DNA of 64,000 nt, taken from assembly GCA_009760855.2 (NCBI GenBank), contig WPIO01000006.1, positions 3,088,501 through 3,152,500 of the forward strand, given 5' to 3'. Position 1 is the first letter of the stretch, and every line of letters starts with the position of its first letter. The notes beneath the pieces were generated by a model. It did not search any database and had not been told where the DNA came from. It saw only the letters and a list, made by a program, of their open reading frames with translations. Made by a program: the position numbers and the translations under genes. The stretch is from Cristatella mucedo (Eukaryota > Bryozoa > Phylactolaemata > Cristatellidae). This document shows positions 1 through 56,047 of the stretch, in pieces.

Positions 1-450
1 CGAGCTATTCTAGAGGCTGGCCGGGCTGCCGTGCCTCCTGAGTCCGCGATCCAAGGGGTTCTTCATGAAGAACGGCCATTTTTTTTCTTCTGACTTTTGA
101 ACAGCTGGCTAGCTCGCGAAAGCACTTTCTGAGTCAGTTTCCAGGAGGGCTGTCGTCGTTCGGTGGGGGGGGCAGCTGCAGTTACCTAGGAAGTGAATTC
201 TTCGTCAGACGCGAGGCCTGCCGAGCCGCACGGCTACGGCACGAAAACTTGAGGCTCTTAAGCATCGGGGCGCGACCCTTTGCTAGTTAAGTTAGGAAAC
301 ACCTTCGCCGGCTCTACCAAAAGTTGGATATTTTTTTAGGCGGACTGAGTTTTTTCCTTTCTTGGCGGCTGCTCCTCCAAATAGGTCCGACCAATATTTA
401 AAGGTAGCCTGCCTGGCTGATAGCCTTCGAGTAGTTGGTCTCCACGAACG
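1..450. other. 3' flank of afadin, nothing recognised
   Basis: No convincing ORF, RNA gene or repeat family on either strand. Confidence 0.5.
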
Positions 451-745
451 GGGTAATAACAATAATAATAATAATAATAATAATTCACTTGATAAAGCGC
501 CCTCAGAGAACTTAATCTCTCTCTAGGCGCTTTACATTTGCTGCAAAGTGAAATGCAATTGAATGGTAAGTAAAATCATGCTTGAAAAACAAACAAAATG
601 AATAATACGGTTAGGGGTGACATGCACAGGGTCAGCATGCGAATGTGGTTAGTGGCAGCATGCACAGTGTCAGCACGCATAAGCACATCAAGGACGAATC
701 ACAGGGACCCGCTAAATGCTGTCCTAAATTGGTGTGTTTTTAGGC
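451..745 (-). mobile_element. LINE family A, 3' end fragment
   Basis: Begins with an (AAT)n tail at 451-484 and continues with the family A 3' UTR (cttgataaagcgccctcag..., ...gctttacatttgctgcaaag). It breaks off where the coding region should begin, so it is 5' truncated. The tail layout is typical of L2/CR1-like elements. Confidence 0.8.
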
Positions 746-804
746 ACTTTATGGACTGCTTTTAACTATGCTTCCGAGCTGCGCACATTCACTACAACTT
801 GCAA

Positions 805-960
805 AGTATAAAATATAATTCACTCGTACAGCACTGCACGAGAACTTAAATGTCTGCTCAGGCGGTCCGAATAACTCCAGGTGGGGCTCGAGCCCACGAC
901 CTCGGTGAGGATATACGTTCACATTGACCTTGGCCACTCACGACTTACCAAAATAGACGC
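805..960 (-). mobile_element. SINE family 1 (tRNA-derived) copy
   Basis: On the minus strand a B-box-like segment (GTGGGCTCGAGCCCCA) is followed by a divergent form of the family tail (gagcagacatttaagttctcg) and an A/T-rich end. Compared with 8845-8985 it is degenerate. Confidence 0.65.
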
Positions 961-1907
961 TTCTCGTAAGTTAGTGACTGAAAAGACCATCGCATCGGCG
1001 CTTGTTGTTCGACAGGCGTTGTCGAAGTCTGCAGTCGGAAGAGGCCGCCATTTCTCCCTAGAAGAAGCTAGCTCGCGGCGTTAACGGCAGAGAGGGTGGC
1101 TAGCGAGGCCTGCGGCAGCTTCCCGCATTAGCTTCTCGGCGCGTCTCCGCAGGGCGGCCACCAGGTGGCCGTTGAATAATTTCACGAGGCGCCCCTTTTA
1201 GTCTTCCAAAATTTCGTGCCAAGCTTTTAGGTCCTGGGTGCGCCAGCCTGGGAGCCAGCGAGGGCTATGAGCAGTAGTCGTTGGCTCATTAGCTCCCCGC
1301 CGCGCCGGGTAGACCCTGCCGTGCGGCCTCCGCGGTTCCAGAGAGGGGCCTATACTTATGTCGCTTATTAAAAGGTATTACACAGAAGGAGCAACGGTTT
1401 GGTTTTTAGACGGGGTCTAAAAATGTGGCCAGACAGCAATGAACTTCCTGCGCGCGAGTCAAATGTCGGTACCTAAAGGGTTCGCAATTATTTTTTTCAA
1501 GGGGTCACATTTCTGAAGTTGCTAAATAAAAAAATCCTGTTAGCCAGTCTTGAAGATGCCTGCGGGTGTGCGAGTTATGTCTTGTCAACAGGAGCTTTTC
1601 GGTGGCTCGGCTTCTGAGACAGCTAAAGGTTTTTTTATTTTTACGAGTAACTAATCACCATTAAAGTGAACCTTTATAAAAACGGGAAGAGTTCATTCAA
1701 AGTTTTTAAGAGGGCCGAAGAGCTTTTCCTTTCCGAACTCTAAATGTAACGAACTACTAAAAGGCTGCTCAATCTCGAGGTCAACGGTCGAGATCGAACA
1801 AATCCCAAGGGCTACACCCTGGGCACACTCCCGAATCTGCGAAGAGCTGAGCATCGAGGAGTGAAATTTTGGGGAGCTGTGTGCGCGAGTGTGCATTTCC
1901 TCGTGCC
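961..1907. other. 3' flank, nothing recognised
   Basis: Only short shadow ORFs and no known repeat. Confidence 0.5.
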
Positions 1908-2305
1908 TATGTAATCAGGTGCAGTCACGGTTGGTGCAAGACTCAGCAGCCAAGCTTGTCTGTTGCGAGCGTAGCACTCGCTACAACATTGCACCACCTG
2001 TCGACCTGCACTGGCTCCCCGTCAAGCCGTGTATCGACTCACAGGTTTGTCACTAACTCTTAGGGTCCTTCATTCTCTGGCTTCAGCCGACCAATCAGAA
2101 CTACTGAAAACTGATGCTAGGCATCGTACCAGCCGCTCTTCTGACTCGAGTCATTGAGCTCCGGGTCGAACCGATCTCAAATACCTTGGAAACCACGCCT
2201 TTAGTTCGAGTGCTCCCAAAGCCTGGAACTCACTCATGGCTGACGTCACAACATTCCCTGACTTGACAATAAAACAATATATATTTAAATAAAAGCTAAA
2301 ATGCA
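1908..2305 (+). mobile_element. LINE family A, decayed C-terminal fragment
   Basis: Plus-strand sequence matches the end of the family A ORF (CTGGTTGGTGCAAGACTCAGC-like, ctgcactggctccc, ttcattctctggct, gcctggaactcact). Many indels break every frame. Tail ends in an AT-rich stretch instead of (ATT)n. Confidence 0.65.
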
Positions 2306-2498
2306 TTCGTATCTCATAGCGTTCATTGGGTCCTTGCGAATTGCCCAGTGTGAACTTATGCGTGTCGATGAGTATTGGAATAGCCACGAAGGCACTTCTG
2401 CCGCTATAGAAAGTGAAGCTGTTAGCAGTGCAGCCTGTTTGTAATCCAAACTGGCGACGGACAGACCTTGTGCACTGGCTGTGTAAGGGGGAGCTCGA

Positions 2499-2641
<143 letters not shown>

Positions 2642-3256
2642 TGTGCTGGCTAATGACTCAAGAGTTCACTTGATCAGCTGTCACCATATTGAGCATTCGC
2701 GGATGGGCTGATAGTTACAAAAGATGCAACATAGCATTGGAATAGAAGCTTTACTTGAAGAACGTTATATAGAGATATATTTTAGCATTCATTCATATTC
2801 GTTCACTTGAGCACGACGAGTAGCCTTCAATAGCTCCCAGCTAAGAGCTCTCTCTCTCTCTCTCTCCGAATGCAACCGATGGCATTACCATGCGTCTCGT
2901 GAAACTACTGCTTGTTCCTTCAAACGGTGCACTGGGATCCAAGTAAAAAAGCGTTCTTGTAGTGGGAATAACATTTGACAAGGCGGTAATTCTCGGCGCA
3001 GTGGGTTGATGATTCTCTTGCATCTTCCATTGCATAATCATTGTCCGTTGGTCTAGCTAATGACTGGAGGCAGCACTAAAGGCAGATGACCACCTGTTGC
3101 TGCTGGAGCTCAGTCTCCGGTTAGTGTTGAAACTTTGAGATACCGCGTTCTGATCGCCTTATTCTGAGACGGCCTTTAGGTAAGTTGCACTTCCTATATG
3201 TAAAAATGGGTCATGCTTTTACGTTTCAAGGAATGCTAAAAACCGCCTTAAAACCG

Positions 3257-3268
3257 TATGTATATATA

Positions 3269-3314
<46 letters not shown>

Positions 3315-3355
3315 TGTGTGTCTGTGTGTATGTGTGAGTGTGTGCGTGTGTGTAC
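3257..3355. repeat. (TG)n microsatellite with TATG edges
   Basis: Nearly pure GT repeat flanked by imperfect copies of a gtacggttttaa-like motif, cgccttaaaaccgtatg and gtacggttttaaggc, which form an inverted repeat around the microsatellite. Confidence 0.93.
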
Positions 3356-3527
3356 GGTTTTAAGGCAGCACTGCGTCTCCGACGGACGCCATTACCGGCT
3401 CGGAAGCCCTTGTTCCTGAACCGGGTGGCCCGGGTAGCATCCGCGACCTCGGCAGGGCAGGGCACCGCTGGCTAATGTATAATATACGCACGTTAAATAT
3501 TTTATTAAATCTCTGTACATATAGATA

Positions 3528-3628
3528 TAACGCTTGATAAGCGCTCTCGGAGAACTAAATCTCTTTTAGGCGCTTTACATTTACTGCAAAGAAAACACGA
3601 TCGAATGGTTAGTGGTAGCATGCTCAAT
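3528..3628 (-). mobile_element. LINE family A, short 3' remnant
   Basis: Contains gataagcgctctcggagaac and gctttacatttactgcaaag in antisense orientation, then ends against the (AAT)n tail of the larger copy at 3629-5085. Tandem arrangement of two independent 3' ends. Confidence 0.65.
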
Positions 3629-5085
3629 AAATAATAATAATAATAATAATATTGCACTTGATAAAGCGCCCTCAGAGAACTTAATCTATTTCTAGGCGCT
3701 TTACATTTGCTGCAAAGTGATACGCAATAGAATAGTAAGTAAAATCATGCTTGAAAAACAAACAAAATGAATAACATGGTTAACAACAAGAATAACATAG
3801 TTAAGGGCGACATGCATTGGGTCAGCACACATAAGCATATAAAGGTTGAATCATAGGGTCCCACTGAATCCTGTAATAAATAGGTTCGTTTTTAGTTTCT
3901 TTTTAAATTTGGTCCTGTCAGGAGATGTCGTAACGCAAGTCGGGAGTGAGTTCCAGGCTTTGCGAGCATACGAACTAAAGGCACGGTCTCCAAGGATTTA
4001 GGGTTTCTAACGAGGTATAGGCAAACACTGAGATTCCAAAAACCAAGTGGTAAGCCTGGTGGGGCAGCAGATCTGATAAGTAGACTGGGGCCAGATAATG
4101 AAGGGACCTAAACGTGAGTGACAAAACCTTTAAGTCGATCCGTTGCTGGGAGCCAGTGCAGGTAATCGAGAAGTGGTGTGACGTGGCAACTGTGGGGCTC
4201 ACGACAGACAAACCTAGCTGCTGAGTTTTGCACCAGCTGTAAGGGCTAGATTTCGCGTGCCGGTAGATCAGCAAGCAGTGAGTTACAGAAGTCAAGTTGG
4301 GGTGTCACAAATGCATGGACCAACTTAGATGGGTATCCCTGTCAAAACAAGTCCGAATTTTAGCAAATTGTACGTAGCTAAAAGTAGGTAGACTCAACTG
4401 AGGAGCTGACATGGTCGTCTAATGAAAGGTCAATTTAGAGCACGACCCTAGATTTCGTGCAGATTCAACAAGAGATATGCTGACAGATCCGATTTTGAGC
4501 GTCAGCCTTTCCAATTTCTGTATCACACTTGGTTTGCCCATAACTAGTAAGTTAGTTTTATCATCGTTCACTTTAAGAAAATTTGCTGCTATCCATGAGA
4601 GGATGTCATCAATACATGCAGCAAAGGAGTTGAGAGAATTCAACGCACTGAAGGGCTGGGAGGGATCAAAGCAAAGGTACAACTGAGTGTCATCCGCATA
4701 GAAGTGAAAGCCTAGATTGTGCTTGGCAACCACATCGGCAAGAGGAAGAGTATAAACCATGAAAAGATCAGGACCAAGCATGGAGCCCTGAGGTACCCCA
4801 GATTTCAGATGTTCCTCAGATGATCTTCGTCCATTCACATCAATACTCTGCAGTCTCCCACTGAGATAGGACCTGGGCCATTGCAGTTCGGTGCCAGTGA
4901 TGCCCAGGCGAGATAAGAGGTGCTCTAGAAGGACTTCGTGATCGATAGTATCAAAAGCTGCCGACAGATCGAGCAAAGCAAGCAGAGATATGCTACATAT
5001 GTCTGCATTCCTAAGTAGGTCATTGTACAACCGAAGCAGTGCTGACTCTGTGGAATGAGTAATTCTAAAATCCGCACAATATTGT
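3629..5085 (-). mobile_element. LINE family A, 5'-truncated copy with RT domain
   Basis: Minus-strand reverse transcriptase fragment. Reading from 5085 down: [46 protein letters not shown] and DDKTNLLVMGKPS, the ordered RT blocks 1-6 of an L2/CR1-type non-LTR retrotransposon. The frame breaks near 4430 and resumes at 4295-3975 for the C-terminal thumb region. The 3' UTR and (AAT)n tail reach 3629. Endonuclease domain and 5' UTR are missing, so it is dead. Confidence 0.88.
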
Positions 5086-5134
5086 ATATATAGATATATT
5101 ATTTATTTATATCGTTGGTCTACGTAAAATTCGT

Positions 5135-5378
5135 CATTTACATGCTTATGCTTGCTGACACTGTGCATGCAGCCGCTAGCCATATGTGCATGCTGACCCT
5201 GTGCATATCATCCCTAAACCATGTTATGCTTATTTTCATTGAGCATTCTACCACTAACCATTCGATCGTGCTTCTTTTGCAGCAAATGTAAAGTGCTCAG
5301 AGAGAGAGAGAGAGATTTGGTTCTCTTAGGGTGCTATATCAAATGTATTATTTTAATTTGTTATTAAGTGCAACATGT
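5135..5378 (+). mobile_element. LINE family A, 3' end fragment
   Basis: Plus-strand 3' UTR (ctgacactgtgcatgc, ccctaaaccatgtta, gcaaatgtaaagtgctcag, ...gtgctatatcaaatgtatta). It lies back to back with the minus copy ending at 5085, separated by an AT-rich spacer. Confidence 0.75.
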
Positions 5379-6403
5379 TGCCATTATGCAGACTGAGCTC
5401 CCAAGTCCATGTGCCAGTAATCTTTAAGAAGTAGAAGCTTCTATGAATTGATGGTTAATAAGCACGATACTTGTTAGATTTTGCGTACTTCATACCGTGC
5501 ATTTTTTGCAGTGATTTGTAAAGTGCCTAAATAGAAGTGAATTTTCCTGGGTAACCAAACAAATGACCCTTTTCCTATTACTATATAAAATTGGTTACCA
5601 AACCAAACCGGACGGATCCCAGTTTGTCTTGTTTAGGCGAAATTTTGGTGCCAGAGGGACAGGCTGGTATAATCTGAATTCAGATTCTAATTGATTGGAA
5701 ACTAACTGGATACGTGTGTAAACACATATATTAGCATTTAGGTACACTCACATGTACACACTGAAAACAAGAAATATGGAAACTTTTTACAGAGAATGTA
5801 TTTGCTGAGCTATGTGTCAAACTTGAGGCTGGTGGGCTAAAGGGAAAAAAAAGAATTCATGGAAAGAGATTTATTTCTCTTTGGGCACTATACCAATGTC
5901 TTAATATTTTTTTGTGCTTACTAAACTTCGGTCACCGTCGCCAAGACAAGAGGAACTGCCCCTTCAAAAGAAGTTTTTCTGGCAGTTTCAGTTTTCGCTA
6001 AGATCGCCGTCCGATTGGAGGAGTGCTACCTCTCAACCACTGTTATTTGTCGGTCCTAGATCAGACAGCGATGGGAGCAAGTCAGCGCTAGCCGGACCGG
6101 CACAAACAATGGCTATTCGTCGTGTAAAATTTCAAGTCGCTCAGCTATCTTACTCGCACTTTATTTGGTGATCTTTTGAGGTGTCAGCTGTCTCGCGTGT
6201 CTTCTTGCATCGACCTGCAGTGCCGTTGGGTTAGAGAGTTTGTGGCAGTAAGTTTGAAGACACAACGGACAGCCAGCATTGGGATTAGCGGCGCCACTCT
6301 CGAAATTTTAGCAGCTTCTTACCGTCGTAGTAGGTGCATGCACCTTTAAACACGATCACCACTACTGACTATAAATTTCAGGAAAATATAGTAAATAGGC
6401 CCG
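5379..6403. other. 3' flank, no gene recognised
   Basis: Contains a short plus ORF (5914-6171) without any recognised motif or splice support. A decayed element tail (gtaaagtgcctaaatagaag) sits near 5519. Confidence 0.45.
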
Positions 6404-6409
6404 TTTATT
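6404..6409 (-). terminator. candidate polyadenylation signal AATAAA
   Basis: Minus-strand AATAAA about 590 bases after the afadin stop, the first in the 3' direction that I noticed. Canonical hexamer only; no transcript evidence. Confidence 0.35.
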
Positions 6410-6996
6410 ATTAAATGCAAGCATTATACAAGCGGTACATCACGCAAGGCCTAGGCAATGGATTAGTCCGTCGACAACTGACGTGTGCATGCTTCAAAAA
6501 ATAACGATTTACGTGGAGGGATACCTAAAGTTGCCTCTACGCTGGCCGCAGGCTATAAGAGAGGGGTGAAGGCTTGAACTTGCTAGCACTGGTGGCAATG
6601 TGTGAAATATGCTCAGCTGTCAAATGTACATGCTTTCAAGCCCAGCGGGCACCACTCTCCAACGTCGGTTCAGGCTGAACTCGTGCAATAAAAATGCGCC
6701 GCTGCACGAAGCATCGGTCTCGCGAGTCACTGACACTTTCTTTTTACAAAAAGTAAGGCACGGCGATTAAAGGCCTATTCGTCAGCGTCTGAAAAATCAA
6801 ACGTCGCTGTCAAGCAGCACTGTCGTGGACACAAAGACACACGCATGCCCACACGAACTGAGCTCTCCCGTCAAAGACCCTAGGAGGCGGCGGCAGAAAA
6901 CCGGTTCCACCGCTGCCAAACCGATCGAAGGCTCGAACGATCAGACGACAAACTTGAGGTGGGTGTGGCTCAGCCGACTCGGGCTTACTCTCCTAC
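6404..6996 (-). other. probable afadin 3' UTR
   Basis: About 590 bases follow the TAA stop before an AATAAA on the minus strand (TTTATT at 6404-6409). A second candidate signal lies at 6160-6165. No downstream GU-rich element was verified, so the 3' end is a guess. Confidence 0.4.
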
Positions 6997-51866
<44,870 letters not shown>

Positions 51867-52696
51867 TTCTAGTCGGCCAGAAATACAGCTCAGTCTAAAC
51901 GAGCATATCCAGACGAAGCAGGGTGACTAGACAAGTCAAGCTACGCAACCGCTACCGGTAGGTGAGCATTCCGCAGTCAGCGGCAGTTCGAAATGGCCAA
52001 AGGAAGTGACGACTGCGCATGCGCTGCGACCCTTGCGGGCGGCCGCCGCCGCCGAGGCGCTTGGCGGCATTCCCGGCGCTTGACCCCGCCGGGCCGGCGA
52101 CTGCTCGCCCGAGCGCCGACGGACGGAGGGCCTAGCGCCCGCGGCCACCCATGTGGCCTGCGCTCCTACCTGAAGACGCTCACGTCAGCTTCTCGTATTT
52201 CCGGCATCCTACCTTCGGGACTGCACGGGGGTGCAGTTTGCACCGTCCCCGAATCGGCCACCGACCTGAACTGGTAGCACGGCCGTGGAGACTGGGTGCG
52301 TTTTGCACCGCTAGCGACTCGGAATGCGGTCGGCTATCCGGTCTGATTTGCGGCGCTCAGGTCCCACTCGACGTCCGAGCGATGAATGAACGTATGACTT
52401 GCCGCTCCCCTGGCCTAGTGGCTAGGCCCCCAAACGGACAAAGCCTGCTACTAGAGCGCCAGCGATGACTGAAAACTGGCCTTGCCGGCTTTCAAAGCAG
52501 CAGCCGCTCTCGCAGCAAGATAGGCAGGCCGCAAAAGGGAGCTCGCCGCTTTTAGGCAACCTCCGTTGTGCTGGCAGAGCTGTGACAAGTTTGGGACGCT
52601 AGCCTGCTGCTCCAGAAGGGTTGGAGAGCACCATCCTGCTAAGTACTAGCATCTGGCTTAGCCCAGGGGCAAGGTGCTCCTGCGTCATATGTAACG

Positions 52697-52699
<3 letters not shown>

Positions 52700-52741
<42 letters not shown>

Positions 52742-53821
52742 ATTCGATATAGCGGCCTCAGGCAACTCAATCCCTTTCTAGGCACTTTATATTTGCTGCA
52801 AAGGAAGCACGATCGAGTGGTCAGTGGTCGCATGCTCAATAAACAAGAATAACATGGTTATGGGTGATACGCACAGGATCAGCATGTAAATATGGTTAGT
52901 GGCAGAATGCACAGCGTCAGTCCGATAATCACATAAAGGACGAATCACATGGACCCACTAAATGCTGTAATAAATAGATGCATGTTTAGTTTCTTTTTAA
53001 ATGCGGTCAAGTCAGGAGATGTCGTGACGAAAGGTTGGTCTTCAAGTCCCAGCGGTTTGAGCGCGTATCTCCTTCGCTGAAAGAGCTAGGATGGTTGCCG
53101 GTTGAGCAAAGGATACAGAGCAAAGTTCTTACGCTGACCCACAAGGCCCGCCACGGCTTGGCTCCTTCGTACCTAGCTGAACTGCTGCATCAGTTTCAGT
53201 CTGTTCGCGCCCTCAGGTCCTGTGTGGACAAGAAATTAGCTGTCCCATTCCTCCGCTTAAAGACAGCTGGCGACAGAAGCTTTAGCTCTGCAGGTCCTAG
53301 ACTGTGGAACTCGCTTCCACAATTCTTATGCAACGACAACTACTCTCCTACTGCCGACTATGGCACATCTTTTTCAGCAGTCCTGAACTGCTACTTCTAT
53401 GCTACTCACTACCTCAACTGCTCTCCTGACTCTGCTATGCTTCCCATGTTCTCTTTGTTGCATGAGACGAAGTCTGTTGGCTAGCGAATGCGTACCGAAA
53501 GCCGCTTAGGCTGTGAGTGTGCTATACAAAACTCTCCTTCGTAACACCCACATGGTCTTTATGACTTTGTGGAGTTACTGATGGAGATACATTACATTAC
53601 ATTACTTAAGTTGGGTTGAGTTCCAGGCTTTGGGAGCATACGAACTAAAGGCACGGCCTCCAAACGATTTGAGATTTGTCTGAGGTATGCGTAAACAGTT
53701 AGATTCCGAAAAGCAGGTGGTACGATGCTTAGCCTGGTGGGGGGAGTAGATCTGATAGGTAGGCTGGAGCCAAATAGTGAAGGGACCTAAAAGTGAGGGA
53801 CAAAACCTTGAAGTCAATGCA
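52700..53821 (-). mobile_element. LINE family A copy interrupted by family B
   Basis: (AAT)n at 52702-52740, then the antisense 3' UTR to about 53028 (gtcaggagatgtcgtgacg). After the family B insert it resumes at 53608 with gttgagttccaggctttggg and runs to about 53821. The continuity across the insert shows a nested insertion. Confidence 0.83.
53029..53607 (+). mobile_element. LINE family B, 3' part, inserted into LINE A
   Basis: An open frame of 149 codons (53035-53484) carries [46 protein letters not shown] and SSAGPRLWNSLPQFL, the family B C-terminus without the stop seen at 50308. Ends with ttacattacattac at 53607. Very similar to 50030-50601, so recent. Confidence 0.86.
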
Positions 53822-54180
53822 TTGCTTGACTGGTCTGCTTCTTTTCACAGTTTATACTCTCCCTCTTGCCGATGTGATCGCCAAACATAATCTAGGCTTT
53901 CACTTCTATGCAGATTACACTAAGTCGTACCTTTGCTTTGATCCCTCCCATCCTTCCAGCATGTCGAATTATCTCAACTCCCTAGCTGCACTGCACAGAA
54001 TACTGACTACATGGATGGCAGCAAATATTCTCTAATTGAATGACGATAAAAAATTACTAGTTATGAGAAAATCTAGCCTGACTCGTGCATGGGAAAGCTT
54101 GATGCTCAAAATCAGCTCTGCCAGCACATCTCCTGCCTAATCTGCACAAAATCGAGATGCCGTGTTCCAAGCTCACCTTT

Positions 54181-54188
54181 CACTAGAT
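54181..54188. repeat. 8-bp target site duplication, left copy
   Basis: cactagat immediately left of the hAT element; an identical copy lies at 54328-54335. Confidence 0.9.
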
Positions 54189-54327
54189 CAGCGGTTCTTA
54201 ACCAGTGTGCTGCGACCCCTGTGGGGATCGAACGACCCTTTCACTGGGGTTGCCAGAGACCACCGGAAAACATGCATTTCCATATTTTGCACACAATAAT
54301 TTTACGGTTGAAGGTTGAGAACCACTG
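54189..54327. mobile_element. hAT non-autonomous element, SPIN-like, 139 bp
   Basis: Terminal inverted repeats cagcggttcttaacc and (reverse complement of the right end) cagtggttctcaacc agree at 13 of 15 bases. The element is flanked by a perfect 8-bp duplication, cactagat (54181-54188 and 54328-54335), the size hAT transposases make. Internal sequence (tgcgacccctgtggggatcg, aacgaccctttcactggggt) resembles, from memory, the SPIN/Charlie-type hAT MITEs of vertebrates and some invertebrates. No transposase is encoded. Confidence 0.88.
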
Positions 54328-54335
54328 CACTAGAT
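54328..54335. repeat. 8-bp target site duplication, right copy
   Basis: cactagat immediately right of the hAT element, identical to 54181-54188. Confidence 0.9.
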
Positions 54336-55649
54336 GCACCTCTTAAGTCAAGTCTGCCTACTTTCAGCTAGCTGATGTTGCTAAAATTTGGGCTTGCTTA
54401 GACAGGGATACTAAATCTAAGTTGGTCCATGCATTTTAACATCCCGTCTTGACTTCTGTAACTTATTGCTTGCTGGTCTACCGGCCTGTTCAATCAGGCG
54501 CTTACAGTTGGTGCAACACTCTGCAGCTAGACTTGTCAGTCGTGAGCATTGCAGTTGCCGAAACACACCACTTCTTTCCTACCTGCTTTGGCTCCTAATC
54601 AAGCAGTGTATCGAATCGAAGGTTCTGTCACTCACTTTTAGGTGCCTTCATTCTCTGACTCCAGCCTACTTATCTGAACTATTTCCCAACCAGGATAGGC
54701 ATAGTACCACCTACTTTTTTGAATCAAATCGTTTACCTACACCCCGTAAGAATCTCAAATCCTTCGGAGACCTTACCTTTAGCTCGTATGCTCCCGAAGC
54801 CTGGATTTCGTTGCCGACAGACGTCACGACATCTCTGACTTGACGACATTAAAAAGAAAGCTAAAAGCACCTATGAATTACAGCATGTATTGGGTCCATA
54901 CGATTCGTGCTTTGTGTGCTTATGCATTGTGACATTGTTCGTGCTGCCACTATTTACATATTAACACAATGCAGGTCACCTCTAGCCATGTTATGCTTGC
55001 TGACATTGTGCATGTTACCACCAACCATATGAACATGTCACCATTTTATTTACGGCACATGCTAATTGCCTGGAAAGACATTAAGTTCTCCGAGGACACT
55101 ATACAAATGTATTAATATGATTGCTCACAGCTGCTTGCCTGTAATAGTGTCCAGAGGTTGCCGAAAAACAGGTAGGCTTGAAACTCGTCGAGAAGCATAT
55201 TTCAGTAGTGAGAGAGGATCACTGTCGTCTTTTGTGTTCCTCTGTCGGCATTTCCGGTTTCTAGAAGAACTTTGTTAAAGTCACATGGAAATACGATTTC
55301 CTTTTACGGGCAATGTACTTGGCTTAGCATGTTTCTAGGCGGTGAGCTTTTGAGTAGTCCACAATCTGCTTTTTATTCATTTATCTCTGGCGGAAGAGCC
55401 TCCTATCTTGACATCTCCGAGGCAAACATGGAAGGAAGGCTTTCCCCAGATTTAAAAAAAGTGCTGCTCACCTCTGGCTAGCGGCAAGGTCGGTCGTGCT
55501 AAAGCATAAGGTCTTTTTGGTGCTTCGTTCAGATTCCAGCTGCTGCTCTGAGAATGCTTTCGGTTAGCCGGAAGCCGATTGTGCAACGGAAGTTGCCGCC
55601 AAACGGATTCCGGCTTTGAAGGTGTGCAATGAAAGAGCAGCATCCCCCT

Positions 55650-56047
55650 CACCATCTCATGATCTCACCATCTCATGATCTCACCCTCTCATTATCTCAC
55701 CCTCTCCATCTCACCCTCATCATCTCACCCTCACCATCTCACCCTCAGCATCTCAACCTCACAATCTCACCCTCATCATCTCACCCTCATCATCTCACCC
55801 TCATCATCTCACCCTCACAATCTCACCCTCATCATCTCACCCTCATCATCTCACCCTCACCATCTCACCCTCATCATCTCACCCTCACCATCTCACCCTC
55901 ATCATCTCACCCTCATCCTCTCACCCTCATCATCTCACCCTCATAATCTCACCCTCATCATCTCACCCTCATAATCTCACCCTCATCATCTCACCTTCAC
56001 CATCTCACCCTCATCATCTCACCCTCATCATCTCACCCTCACCATCT
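55650..56047. repeat. 14-bp minisatellite (catctcaccctcat)
   Basis: About 28 tandem units of a 14-base motif with one or two variable positions (catctcaccctca t/c, aatctc...). It is open in two plus frames, which give 14-residue protein repeats; I regard those as a by-product. Confidence 0.95.

Larger units (their letters stand above)
53822..55117 (+). mobile_element. LINE family A copy carrying a hAT element
   Basis: Plus strand, head to head with the copy ending at 53821. LPLADVIAKHNLGFHFYADY and a decayed DDK block, then the C-terminal region (from 54460: MLAGLPACSIRRLQLVQHSA, YLSELFPNQ). Frames are broken in several places. The hAT element at 54189-54327 is inserted within it. The tail ends tatacaaatgtattaatatg, without a clean (ATT)n. 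Confidence 0.78.

Noticed and set aside
55629-55974. 105- and 99-codon SPSSHPHHLTL-type repeat ORFs
   Set aside because: 14-bp minisatellite translated in two frames; no start context or flanking coding sequence.
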